A DNA stretch of 8,559 bases from Mariniphaga sp964540165 (GCA_964540165.1 CAZILU010000132.1:1-8559), one strand, 5' to 3'; counted from the first letter of the stretch, positions 1 through 6,757 are shown. The notes: generated by a model not told the origin, from the letters alone. A program made the numbers and translations.

Positions 1-79
1 ATTTTTTAAATGACGCAACATTTATAAATCTTGTTCGTCTATTCTGAAAGCTGTAATGAACAATTAAATTTTATACAAC

Positions 80-787
80 ATGAAGACAAAACTTTGGATA
101 ATTACTTTTCTATGGGTTGGCATCATCCTTGCAAAACCTGCATCAGCATCATCGGAAGAACGGGAAGTTCCCACTTTCTCTGAAGTATCCCTCCGCATAT
201 CGGGAAACCTATACATTGAACAGGGTGACAAACAGCAAGTCCGAATCGTAGCCAAAGCCTCAACCCTCGATGAAATTATTACGGAAGTCACCGGACGTAC
301 CCTGGTCGTCCGGTTTCCTGCCGGCAACATATTCAAACAAAGTTTTAATCCCGGAAAGGTTGATGTCTACGTTACTGTCCCTGAGATCCATTCGCTTTCC
401 GTCTCCGGATCGGGTGATATCATTGCCAACAGCAGCATCAAATCGCGAATCCTCGATCTGACGGTCAGTGGCAGCGGAAATATTAATCTGAATGAAGTTG
501 ATAGTGACCGTCTGAAAGCTACCATCTCAGGTTCGGGTGATATCATCCTGAAAAAGGGAAAAGCCACCAGCGAATTTACGGTAGCTGTATCCGGATCTGG
601 TGATATTGAAGCGGAAAATCTGGAAGCAAAAATCGTAGATGTAAAGATGGTAGGTTCCGGAAATTGCAACGTCCATGCCGCCGAATTTCTGAAAGCCCGT
701 GTCGCCGGGTCAGGGAGTGTCAGGTATAAAGGAGATCCAACCATCGACTCCTCAATCCTTGGTTCCGGACGGGTAAAAAAATTATGA
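80..787 (+). CDS. Exported DUF2807 (GIN-type) beta-repeat protein
   Basis: 235-residue protein with a signal peptide (residues 1 to about 24: Lys-rich start, hydrophobic stretch 6-18, small residues ASAS before the acidic mature start), so it is exported to the periplasm or cell surface. From about residue 30 it matches the DUF2807/GIN domain style known in Bacteroidota: an N-terminal segment that begins FSEVSLRISGNLYIEQGD, then a ladder of Gly-Ser-Gly turns. GSG occurs at residues 110, 131, 151, 172, 192, 210 and 228, a period of 18 to 21 residues, as expected for one rung of a right-handed beta-helix. Four of the rungs read SGSGD or SGSGN. No catalytic motif is visible. The family is often named putative auto-transporter adhesin, but its function is unproven and nothing here adds to it. 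There is no lipoprotein Cys and no C-terminal sorting domain. The start is chosen because the signal peptide follows it directly. It is separated from mscL by 125 bases and is probably not functionally linked to it. Confidence 0.88.
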   Translation: MKTKLWIITFLWVGIILAKPASASSEEREVPTFSEVSLRISGNLYIEQGDKQQVRIVAKASTLDEIITEVTGRTLVVRFPAGNIFKQSFNPGKVDVYVTVPEIHSLSVSGSGDIIANSSIKSRILDLTVSGSGNINLNEVDSDRLKATISGSGDIILKKGKATSEFTVAVSGSGDIEAENLEAKIVDVKMVGSGNCNVHAAEFLKARVAGSGSVRYKGDPTIDSSILGSGRVKKL

Positions 788-912
788 TTAATATATCCGT
801 ATTTGTAAATAAATTTCTTTAAATTTCCACTGATTTTCCAGGCAGGTATTTCGCAATAATTTATCCCTGATGGAAAAACAAAAAAAATTAAGTTCAACGT
901 AAATCAATAATT
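788..912. other. Spacer between DUF2807 gene and mscL
   Basis: AT-rich 125-base gap. I found no convincing terminator, no exact TAnnTTTG promoter box (the closest is TATTTG near 800, one base short) and no Shine-Dalgarno sequence before mscL. The bases just upstream of the mscL start are A-rich, as is common for translation starts in Bacteroidota. mscL is presumably transcribed from a promoter here or by read-through. Confidence 0.4.
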
Positions 913-1350
913 ATGGGAATGTTAAAGGAGTTTAAAAGCTTTGCCATGAAAGGCAATGTCCTCGATCTGGCAGTAGCGGTAATCATTGGTGGCGCTTTTG
1001 GAAAAATTGTCACCTCATTCGTTAACGATGTCATTATGCCTCCCATCGGACTGTTGCTTGGCAATACCGATTTCAGTGAATTAAGCGTGATTCTGAAAAA
1101 GGGAACCGATGCTGTCATGGAAGGAGATGCGGTAGTCGCCCCGGCCATTGCTGAAGTAGCCATCAGGTATGGTGCTTTCGTCAATACGGTACTCGATTTT
1201 TTAATTGTTGCCTTTGCCATTTTTATGGTCATAAAAGGATACAACAAGCTGAAAAAGAAAGAAGAAGAAGCACCAGCCGCCCCTCCGGCCCCATCGAAAG
1301 AGGAGACCTTACTGGCAGAAATCAGAGATCTGCTAAAGGAGAAGAAATAG
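913..1350 (+). CDS. mscL: Large-conductance mechanosensitive channel MscL
   Basis: 145-residue inner-membrane channel that opens under membrane tension and releases solutes on hypo-osmotic shock; in the family it works as a homopentamer. The N-terminal amphipathic helix (residues 1-13, LKEFKSFAMKGN) leads into TM1, which carries the family signature NVLDLAVAVIIGGAFGKIV (15-33). The gate positions Leu19 and Val23 of E. coli MscL are kept at the same numbers. Gly22 of E. coli is Ala here, as in the M. tuberculosis channel. IMPP (41-44) ends TM1. A periplasmic loop somewhat longer than that of E. coli (about 50-86) is followed by TM2 (about 88-108, FLIVAFAIFMVIK). The Lys/Glu- and Ala/Pro-rich linker (112-128) and the C-terminal bundle helix LLAEIRDLLKEK (133-144) are nearly identical to E. 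coli. A second Met at residue 3 is a possible alternative start, but residue 1 aligns with the family. Confidence 0.98.
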   Translation: MGMLKEFKSFAMKGNVLDLAVAVIIGGAFGKIVTSFVNDVIMPPIGLLLGNTDFSELSVILKKGTDAVMEGDAVVAPAIAEVAIRYGAFVNTVLDFLIVAFAIFMVIKGYNKLKKKEEEAPAAPPAPSKEETLLAEIRDLLKEKK

Positions 1351-1362
1351 TGAACCATTCAA

Positions 1363-1387
1363 AGCAGGCTGCATTTAGCGGTCTGCT
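1363..1387. terminator. Hairpin between convergent mscL and tsaC genes
   Basis: AGCAGGC (1363-1369) pairs with GTCTGCT (1381-1387): a 7-bp stem with one G-U wobble and an 11-base loop. On the + strand it is followed by CTATTTTCTT, a fair T-rich tract, which suits termination of mscL. It lies immediately beyond the stop codon of the opposing gene, so it may also help end that transcript, though the T-tract on that side is poor. Not tested energetically. Confidence 0.5.
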
Positions 1388-1951
1388 CTATTTTCTTATG
1401 ATATCAATACGCCCCCCGGCTCCCAGCTTGATAATTGCTGATGGTTGTGTTGGTGTTGTATCGTTTTGACGATACGTAACAATATAATCGACCCGGCTTT
1501 TAATCTCATCGGAAATATCCCCGAAAAATGTGGGCGACTTTTCCCCGCTAATGTTTGCCGATGTTGATACCAGAGGCCTGCGAAACCGTTGCAGCAGCCG
1601 GGCCGTAAACGCCTCCTTTGTAAAGCGGATGCCAACGCTGCCATCAGAGGCGATCAGGTTATTAGCCAGGTTTTTAGCACCAGGATAAATAACGGTTAGT
1701 GGTTTATTGCTCACCTCTACAAGGTCCCATGCAATGTCAGGGACATCATCGACATACCGCTCCAGAAGAGCAGGATTCTCCATCAAAACCAGCATACTTT
1801 TTGAGTCTTCTCTCTTTTTAATCTGATAGATACGTGCAACCGCTTCAGAATTTGTGGCGTCACAGCCAATTCCCCAAATGGTATCTGTCGGATAGAGGAT
1901 TACTCCTCCCGATTTCAGAACTTCTACCGCTCTTTTTAGGTCATTTTCCAT
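1388..1951 (-). CDS. tsaC: L-threonylcarbamoyladenylate synthase (Sua5/YciO/YrdC family)
   Basis: 187-residue protein covering a whole YrdC domain. The family makes threonylcarbamoyl-AMP from threonine, bicarbonate and ATP, the first step of the t6A37 modification of ANN-decoding tRNAs; TsaD/TsaB/TsaE then transfer the group. Visible family motifs are YPTDTIWGIGCDA (20-32), KKRxxxKSM (45-53), the PLTVIYPG segment (84-91), GSVGIRF (104-110), STSANISG (129-136) and PSAIIKL (170-176). It lacks the C-terminal Sua5 domain, so it is the short TsaC/YrdC type. Its ATG lies inside the end of the glycosyltransferase gene (11-base overlap, different frame), which suggests translational coupling in one transcript. 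The paralogue YciO is hard to tell apart by motif alone, but the intact KR/SxN set favours TsaC. Confidence 0.93.
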   Translation of the reverse strand: MENDLKRAVEVLKSGGVILYPTDTIWGIGCDATNSEAVARIYQIKKREDSKSMLVLMENPALLERYVDDVPDIAWDLVEVSNKPLTVIYPGAKNLANNLIASDGSVGIRFTKEAFTARLLQRFRRPLVSTSANISGEKSPTFFGDISDEIKSRVDYIVTYRQNDTTPTQPSAIIKLGAGGRIDIIRK

Positions 1952-3068
1952 TCTTGCAATTTAAAATTTCCACATACAACTCATTCATCTTTCGGGCATA
2001 TCGCTCCGGGTGAAAATCCTGTGCCCTATCCTTGCCTTTCCTGATCAGATCATTTCGTAACGATTCACTGCTGATAAGCTTCTGAAGAGAATCAATGACC
2101 TCCTCCATTCGGGCAGGATTGCATAACAGAGCCGCATTGCCAGCAGTTTCTGGTAACACCGACACATCGGAGGTGATCACCGGACAACCACTGGCCATAG
2201 CCTCTATCACCGGTAATCCGAATCCTTCAAATACCGATATATAGACAGAAAAAAAAGCCGATTGATACAGGGATGCAAGATCTTGTCCGGGCAGGTCCTG
2301 CAAAAAAATAACCTGCCGTTCCATACGATTACGAATTATAAACTGCTCCATTTTAGCCATATACGAAGCAACCTGCTTCCCGACAAAAACCACTGGAACA
2401 TCAATATGAGCATGATGAAGGGCTTGAAGCAGGGTCAATTGGTTCTTTCGTGGCTCAAGAGTGCCTACCGATAAAATGTATTGCCTGGGCAGGTTATATT
2501 TTTTATGCCGTTGCGAACCATCCTGCCGAATGAAAAATGGTTCGGAAACAGGTTGATACACTAAGGCAATCTTTCCCGGCGGAACCTGAAAAAAGGTCTC
2601 AATATCCTGTTTTGTCTGCTGGCTGATGGCAATAATCTTATCGGCCGCATGACAGGCATATTTTACCTTTTTAAAATAGATCTTTCGGTCAACCGGCTTG
2701 AAAAACTCAGGATATCGCATAAAAATCACATCGTGTATCGTAACGACAGCGGGAATTCCGCTTTTTTCGATTCCCCGGGGTAATTCGTTGCTCAAACCAT
2801 GAAATAGTTCAATACCGTATCGCTGGAGCTGTGGCACCAGAAACAGAGTTCGCCAAAGCGATTTAAACTTTTTTGCCACCGAATTTCTGGGCGAAACCAC
2901 TGAAAAACGCTGATAGTTATCAAATAAACGATCCGTTATCTCCGGGGTAAACAAAATATAGCTGTTCTCCGAATGAAACCGGTGAAGTGCGTTCAGTGTG
3001 TTCCGACTGTAATTACCCAATCCGGAGGAATTTAGAAAAGCCCTTTTCGCATCGAACCCTATCTTCAT
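1941..3068 (-). CDS. Family 4 (GT-B fold) glycosyltransferase
   Basis: 375-residue cytoplasmic or membrane-peripheral glycosyltransferase that would move a sugar from a nucleotide-sugar donor to an unknown acceptor. The N-terminal Rossmann half starts MKIGFDAKRA with the glycine-rich acceptor loop GLGNYSRNTL (16-25). IHDVIF (111-116) and the AADKIIAIS segment (141-149) are typical of the mannosyl/rhamnosyl-type GT4 group. The C-terminal donor half has SVGTLEPRKN (200-209) and the EX7E signature, Glu281 to Glu289 in EGFGLPVIEAMASGCPV. Length is normal and no transmembrane helix is evident. Donor and acceptor cannot be told from sequence; related proteins act in polysaccharide, LPS or glycoprotein assembly, but no other such genes lie nearby. 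It starts 36 bases after lysA stops and overlaps tsaC by 11 bases, so it probably sits in the dapF-lysA transcript. Confidence 0.92.
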   Translation of the reverse strand: MKIGFDAKRAFLNSSGLGNYSRNTLNALHRFHSENSYILFTPEITDRLFDNYQRFSVVSPRNSVAKKFKSLWRTLFLVPQLQRYGIELFHGLSNELPRGIEKSGIPAVVTIHDVIFMRYPEFFKPVDRKIYFKKVKYACHAADKIIAISQQTKQDIETFFQVPPGKIALVYQPVSEPFFIRQDGSQRHKKYNLPRQYILSVGTLEPRKNQLTLLQALHHAHIDVPVVFVGKQVASYMAKMEQFIIRNRMERQVIFLQDLPGQDLASLYQSAFFSVYISVFEGFGLPVIEAMASGCPVITSDVSVLPETAGNAALLCNPARMEEVIDSLQKLISSESLRNDLIRKGKDRAQDFHPERYARKMNELYVEILNCKNGK

Positions 3069-3104
3069 TCGAATATTTTTTATGGCAAAAATTGCCTGAA
3101 AAAC

Positions 3105-4385
3105 CTACACCTCAAAGTTTTTCAATCCGTTAAAATCGATTGTTGAAAAATAATCCTCTATGGTCTCAGGCCGCCTGATCTGCACAACAGAGTCATCCTC
3201 CCGTAACAGCAATTCGGCCGACTTCAATTTGCCATTATAATTAAACCCCATAGCATGACCATGAGCACCGGCATCGTGGATAACCACCAGATCACCAGGC
3301 ACAATATCCGGCAACATCCGGTCAATGGCAAACTTATCGTTATTTTCACACAGCGAACCGGTTACATCATATTTCCGGTCGCGTGAAGCCTCCTCTTTTC
3401 CCGGAACGGTAATATGATGATATGCACCATACATACCCGGGCGCATCAGGTTGGCCATACTGGCATCGAGACCGACAAAATGCTTATAGGTCTTTTTTAA
3501 ATGTAAAACCCTGGAAACCAGATATCCATAAGGCCCTGTAATGGCACGGCCCATCTCAAAAAATATTTTTAACGGTGCCAATCCGTTTCCGGCAATCTTT
3601 CTTTCATATACCTCTTTTATCCCTGCGCTGACATATTCCAGATCAACCTCCTTTTCACCCGGCCGGTAAGGAATCCCAACGCCTCCCCCCAGATTGGCAA
3701 AACTGATGTTAACCCCGGCCTTTTGATAGACCTCGGCAATTAAATTAAAAAGCACTTCGGCTGTTTCAATAAAATAATCGGGATCCAACTCATTGGAAGC
3801 AACCATAGTATGTACGCCAAACTTCTGAACACCTTTACTTTTTAAAATCTGATAACCCTCAATGATCTGCTCATGGGTAAAGCCATACTTTGCCTCTTCA
3901 GGATGTCCGATGATCAGATTCCCCTGCTTAAGGTCACCCGGATTGTAACGCATGCAGATGGTTTCGGGCAAACCAACATGCTTCTCCAAATATTCAATGT
4001 GTGAAATATCATCGAGATTGATAATCGCACCCAGATTGCGGGCTGCCCGATACTCCGATGCCGGAGTGTCATTGGAAGTAAGAATAATCTCCTCTCCACG
4101 CATTCCGACACGGCGGGCTAACTCGAGCTCTGCTTCCGAACTGCAGTCGATGCCAAAGCCCTCCTCACGAAGGATCTTCATCAGATAGGGATTGGGAGCT
4201 GCCTTGATCGCATAATACTCTTTAAACCCATCGTTCCACGCAAAAGCTTTCCTCAACCGGCGGGCATTGGCACGTATGGCCTTCTCATCGTAAATATGAA
4301 ATGGCGTGGGAAAGGTCTCTGCAATTTTCTCCAGCTCAACTTTCGTAAAAGGCATGTATTTCACTGACATAGTTCTAAATAACAT
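3105..4385 (-). CDS. lysA: Diaminopimelate decarboxylase-like PLP enzyme (divergent LysA)
   Basis: 426-residue fold-type III (alanine-racemase-like) PLP decarboxylase. The expected reaction is meso-diaminopimelate to L-lysine plus CO2. The PLP lysine is Lys61 in YYAIKAAPNP; His192 is the residue expected to stack on PLP; GGG (233-235) and ExGR (277-280, EMGR) bind phosphate; RPGMYGAYHHI (315-325), Cys346-Glu347 and DAGAHGHAMGFNYN (371-384) form the C-terminal active-site parts. Several classical LysA motifs are altered: HIGSQ is HTMVASN, CESGD is CENND, EPGR is EMGR, GAYG is GAHG. I believe such sequences occur in Bacteroidota and Clostridia under the LysA name, but substrate and stereochemistry are less certain than usual; a D-amino-acid decarboxylase is an alternative. 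Start: Met1 is listed, but Met6 (4370) or Met11 (4355) may be real, since a promoter -7 box lies only 10 bases before Met1 and homologies begin after Met11. Gap to dapF is 93 bases. Confidence 0.85.
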   Translation of the reverse strand: MLFRTMSVKYMPFTKVELEKIAETFPTPFHIYDEKAIRANARRLRKAFAWNDGFKEYYAIKAAPNPYLMKILREEGFGIDCSSEAELELARRVGMRGEEIILTSNDTPASEYRAARNLGAIINLDDISHIEYLEKHVGLPETICMRYNPGDLKQGNLIIGHPEEAKYGFTHEQIIEGYQILKSKGVQKFGVHTMVASNELDPDYFIETAEVLFNLIAEVYQKAGVNISFANLGGGVGIPYRPGEKEVDLEYVSAGIKEVYERKIAGNGLAPLKIFFEMGRAITGPYGYLVSRVLHLKKTYKHFVGLDASMANLMRPGMYGAYHHITVPGKEEASRDRKYDVTGSLCENNDKFAIDRMLPDIVPGDLVVIHDAGAHGHAMGFNYNGKLKSAELLLREDDSVVQIRRPETIEDYFSTIDFNGLKNFEV

Positions 4386-4394
4386 TTGTTAGAA

Positions 4395-4402
4395 CAAAGG
4401 TA
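4395..4402 (-). promoter_or_regulatory. Candidate -7 promoter box upstream of lysA
   Basis: TACCTTTG on the minus strand is an exact match to the Bacteroidota -7 consensus TAnnTTTG. I see no good -33 TTTG at the usual distance (about 19 bases). If used, transcription would begin around 4388-4390, almost on the first ATG of lysA, which favours initiation at Met6 or Met11. lysA may also be read through from dapF, because no clear terminator separates them. Confidence 0.4.
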
Positions 4403-4478
4403 CCATTTGACCTGAACTTCAGAATTGAATGGAAACCAGACAATCGAACATTTATTGTTGATTTAATAATATATTCGC

Positions 4479-5348
4479 TCAGACCAACGATTCAAGCAAT
4501 TCGCGACTCAAGATGCCGGTGGCAATTTCCTGAACGATACCTGTCATCCGCATATTCCAATGTTCATCGGTCTCAATCTTCAAATCACCTCCGGGCATCT
4601 TCACCGTAATATTCCGAAGGGTCAAACCTTTCTTAACCATAACAGCGGCAACCGCACAGGAAGAACTCCCCGAAGCCAGAGTCCAACCCGCTCCCCGCTC
4701 CCAAATCATAATCTCAACAACCGTAGGAGAGACTACCCTGGCAAACTGAACGTTGATGCGATTGGGGAAAAAAGGATTTGTCTCAATCTGTGGACCAAAA
4801 GTCCTGACCTCCGATGCATCTAATTTGTCGGTAAGAATCACGCAATGCGGATTTCCAACAGATACACAGGAGATCTGATAATCACGATACTCCAAATGGA
4901 GCGTCTCATCAATACACGCCTCCCTTTCGCAAAGCACCGGAATCTCCGGAGAGCGAAATATGGCCTTTCCCATATCAACTTTAACAGCCCTTGCTTTACC
5001 GTTCACTTCGTGTATAATCTCTGCCTGAACCAACCCACCGGGCGTCTCAATAGTAAACTTGCGGGTTTTGGCATACTGAAAATCGTACAGGTATTTGGCA
5101 AATATCCGTAATCCGTTACCACTTTTTTCCGCCTCCGATCCATCGGGATTCAAAATCCGAAGTCCGAAATTGGCATTGAAACTAGGTACCTTCAACAGAA
5201 TCCCGTCGGATCCCAAACCATAATGAACATCACAAAGGGTACGAATGGACGATTCTGTCAGCTTAAAACTGATGTCACTCTGATTTAATACAATATAATC
5301 ATTGCCTAATCCGTGCGATTTAACAAAGAAATTTTGCATAGCTTCCAT
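4479..5348 (-). CDS. dapF: Diaminopimelate epimerase homologue with both catalytic Cys replaced by Ser
   Basis: 289-residue protein with the two-lobed DapF fold, expected to convert LL- to meso-diaminopimelate without a cofactor. Family motifs in order: HGLGNDYIV (12-20), GLGSDGILL (44-52), NPDGSEAEKSGNG (67-79), the VGNPHCV segment (164-170), NRINVQF (196-202) and WERGAGWTLASGSSSCA (216-232). Counterparts of the substrate-binding residues of H. influenzae DapF are present: Asn16, Asn67, Asn166, Asn199, Glu217, Arg218. The catalytic pair is not. The first Cys (CGNG) is Ser76 (codon AGT) and the second (ACGTG) is Ser226 (codon TCG); Cys231 aligns with a non-catalytic Cys. The frame is intact, so this is not a decayed gene. 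It may be a serine-variant epimerase, a dehydratase-like relative or a binding protein. Met4 (5339) is a likely alternative start, since the family normally begins a few residues before HGLGND and the promoter box is very close. dapL is divergent, 105 bases away. Confidence 0.88.
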   Translation of the reverse strand: MEAMQNFFVKSHGLGNDYIVLNQSDISFKLTESSIRTLCDVHYGLGSDGILLKVPSFNANFGLRILNPDGSEAEKSGNGLRIFAKYLYDFQYAKTRKFTIETPGGLVQAEIIHEVNGKARAVKVDMGKAIFRSPEIPVLCEREACIDETLHLEYRDYQISCVSVGNPHCVILTDKLDASEVRTFGPQIETNPFFPNRINVQFARVVSPTVVEIMIWERGAGWTLASGSSSCAVAAVMVKKGLTLRNITVKMPGGDLKIETDEHWNMRMTGIVQEIATGILSRELLESLV

Positions 5349-5358
5349 TTTAATCTTA

Positions 5359-5366
5359 CAAAAGTA
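5359..5366 (-). promoter_or_regulatory. Candidate -7 promoter box for dapF
   Basis: TACTTTTG on the minus strand is an exact match to TAnnTTTG, 10 bases before the first dapF ATG. No TTTG is found 19 bases further upstream. A start site near 5353 would leave a leader of only a few bases before Met1 or about 15 before Met4, which supports Met4 as the real start. Confidence 0.45.
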
Positions 5367-5405
5367 TTAAACATCCAATAACTTTTACCTTCCAATCTCA
5401 ACGAA

Positions 5406-5436
5406 TTCGCTGCTCATCATTTTATTTATAATTTTG
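5406..5436 (+). promoter_or_regulatory. Bacteroidota-type promoter for dapL
   Basis: The -7 box TAATTTTG (5429-5436) matches TAnnTTTG exactly. A near-consensus -33 box, TTCG (5406-5409, consensus TTTG), lies 19 bases upstream, the spacing described for the Bacteroidota primary sigma factor. The dapL ATG follows 17 bases after the -7 box, behind an A-rich tract with a weak AGGTG. This is the best promoter in the window. Confidence 0.6.
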
Positions 5437-5453
5437 CAAAAAAAAATAGGTGT

Positions 5454-6680
5454 ATGGCAAAAATTAATGAGAACTATTTGAAGCTTCAGGCAGGATATCT
5501 CTTCCCCGAAATCGGCCGGAGGGTAAATGAATTTATGACACTAAATCCCGACAAAAAGGTGATTAAAATGGGTATTGGCGATGTTACCCGTCCGCTCGTT
5601 CCCAGTGTGGTAAAAGCTTTTCATGAAGGTGTTGAAGAGATGGCCAATATGGAATCGTTCAAAGGCTACGGCCCGGAACAAGGTTATGCTTTCCTTCGTG
5701 AAGCTATTGCTGAAAATGACTACCAGGCTCGGGGTATCAACATTCAGGCTGATGACATTTTCATCTCCGATGGATCGAAGTGCGATACAGGAAACATCCA
5801 GGAAATCTTCGGCAGCGACAACAAAATAGCCATTTGCGACCCGGTTTACCCGGTTTATGCCGACACTACCGTTATGGCCGGAAAAACAGGTGCATACCAG
5901 TCGGGCTATTATGAAGGAATTATCTATATGCCCTGTACCCGGGAAAATGGCTTTATTCCTGAACTGCCAGCCGAAACACCCGATCTGATCTTTCTATGCT
6001 ATCCAAACAATCCGACAGGAACTGTTGCTCACCGACAAGAGCTTAAGAAATGGGTTGATTATGCCATCAAAAACCGAAGCATCATTTTATTTGATGCTGC
6101 TTACGAAGCCTTTATAACCGAAGATGACATACCCCACTCCATTTATGAAATTGAAGGAGCCAAAGAGGTTGCCATCGAATTCCGCAGTTTTTCAAAAACA
6201 GCCGGATTTACCGGCACCCGCTGTGCATTCACCGTGGTTCCTCATGAATTGAAAGCTTTTGACTCAAATGGCAAAGCACATCCGGTAAAACCGCTTTGGA
6301 ACCGCAGGCAATCGACCAAATTCAACGGCGTGTCCTATCCGGTGCAAAAAGCGGCATCGGCTATTTATACCGAACAAGGGAAAAAAGAGGTCGCCAGTGT
6401 GATTGCCTATTATCTGGAAAATGCACGGATCATGAAAGAAAAACTAACCGATGCAGGTTACGAAGTGCATGGGGGCACCAACGCCCCATACATCTGGGTC
6501 AGAACAAAAAATGGCATGAACTCCTGGGACTTTTTCGATTACGTATTGCAAAAAGCCAACGTAGTAGGCACACCAGGATCCGGGTTTGGACCTGCAGGTG
6601 AAGGATATTTCCGATTTTCCGCATTTGCCGACCGTTCCAATGTACTGGAAGCCATGGAGCGCATCAAAAACCTGAAATAA
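5454..6680 (+). CDS. dapL: LL-diaminopimelate aminotransferase
   Basis: 408-residue PLP fold-type I aminotransferase that converts tetrahydrodipicolinate plus glutamate directly to LL-diaminopimelate and 2-oxoglutarate, bypassing the succinylase (DapD/C/E) steps. It matches DapL of plants, Chlamydia and Bacteroidota along its length: NENYLKLQAGYLFPEI (5-20), MGIGDVTRPL (39-48), SFKGYGPEQGYAFLREAI (68-85) and SDGSKCDTGNIQE (105-117). PLP-site features are NNPTG (185-189), Asp214 with Tyr217 in FDAAYEAF, Lys248 as Schiff-base lysine in SFSKTAGFTGTR (245-256), and Arg387 in YFRFSAF for carboxylate binding. Length is that of the family. Its own promoter lies upstream and a strong hairpin follows its stop. 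Divergent placement against dapF and lysA puts three steps of one pathway around a shared control region. No key residue is missing. Confidence 0.98.
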   Translation: MAKINENYLKLQAGYLFPEIGRRVNEFMTLNPDKKVIKMGIGDVTRPLVPSVVKAFHEGVEEMANMESFKGYGPEQGYAFLREAIAENDYQARGINIQADDIFISDGSKCDTGNIQEIFGSDNKIAICDPVYPVYADTTVMAGKTGAYQSGYYEGIIYMPCTRENGFIPELPAETPDLIFLCYPNNPTGTVAHRQELKKWVDYAIKNRSIILFDAAYEAFITEDDIPHSIYEIEGAKEVAIEFRSFSKTAGFTGTRCAFTVVPHELKAFDSNGKAHPVKPLWNRRQSTKFNGVSYPVQKAASAIYTEQGKKEVASVIAYYLENARIMKEKLTDAGYEVHGGTNAPYIWVRTKNGMNSWDFFDYVLQKANVVGTPGSGFGPAGEGYFRFSAFADRSNVLEAMERIKNLK

Positions 6681-6686
6681 AATTCA

Positions 6687-6721
6687 AACAGCTCCCGGAA
6701 ATTGCAGTTCCGGGAGCTGTT
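6687..6721. terminator. Bidirectional terminator between dapL and pgi
   Basis: A perfect 14-bp inverted repeat (6687-6700 with 6708-6721, AACAGCTCCCGGAA and its complement) encloses a 7-base loop. It lies 6 bases after the dapL stop and 36 bases beyond the convergent pgi stop. On the minus strand it is followed by TGAATTTTAT, a short T-tract that suits pgi; on the + strand no T-tract follows. It is the strongest hairpin seen in the window. Confidence 0.85.
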
Positions 6722-6757
6722 CACAATATCCAGAGGCCCATTGAAAAACCAATTGCC

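Noticed and set aside
1..79. Promoter for the DUF2807 gene (TAAATTTT at 65-72)
   Set aside because: One mismatch to TAnnTTTG, no -33 element, and so close to the ATG that the transcript would be nearly leaderless. Nothing else is recognisable in these 79 bases.
367..897. Long minus-strand open frame (176 codons) across the DUF2807 gene
   Set aside because: It is antisense to a gene with a clear signal peptide and repeat pattern, and its translation shows no domain.
913..1350. Gly22 to Ala change in the MscL gate as a gain-of-function oddity
   Set aside because: Ala occurs naturally at this position in the M. tuberculosis channel, so it is normal family variation.
894..1358. Minus-strand open frame opposite mscL
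   Set aside because: The + strand encodes an unmistakable MscL; the reverse frame is its low-complexity shadow.
3069..3104. Small palindrome GGCAA-AAA-TTGCC (3084-3096) between lysA and the glycosyltransferase
   Set aside because: The stem is only 5 bp with a 3-base loop and no T-tract follows on the minus strand, so it is not convincing as a terminator.
4386..4478. Possible terminator between dapF and lysA (imperfect repeat around 4441-4461)
   Set aside because: The pairing is short, AT-rich and interrupted, so read-through from dapF into lysA seems possible.
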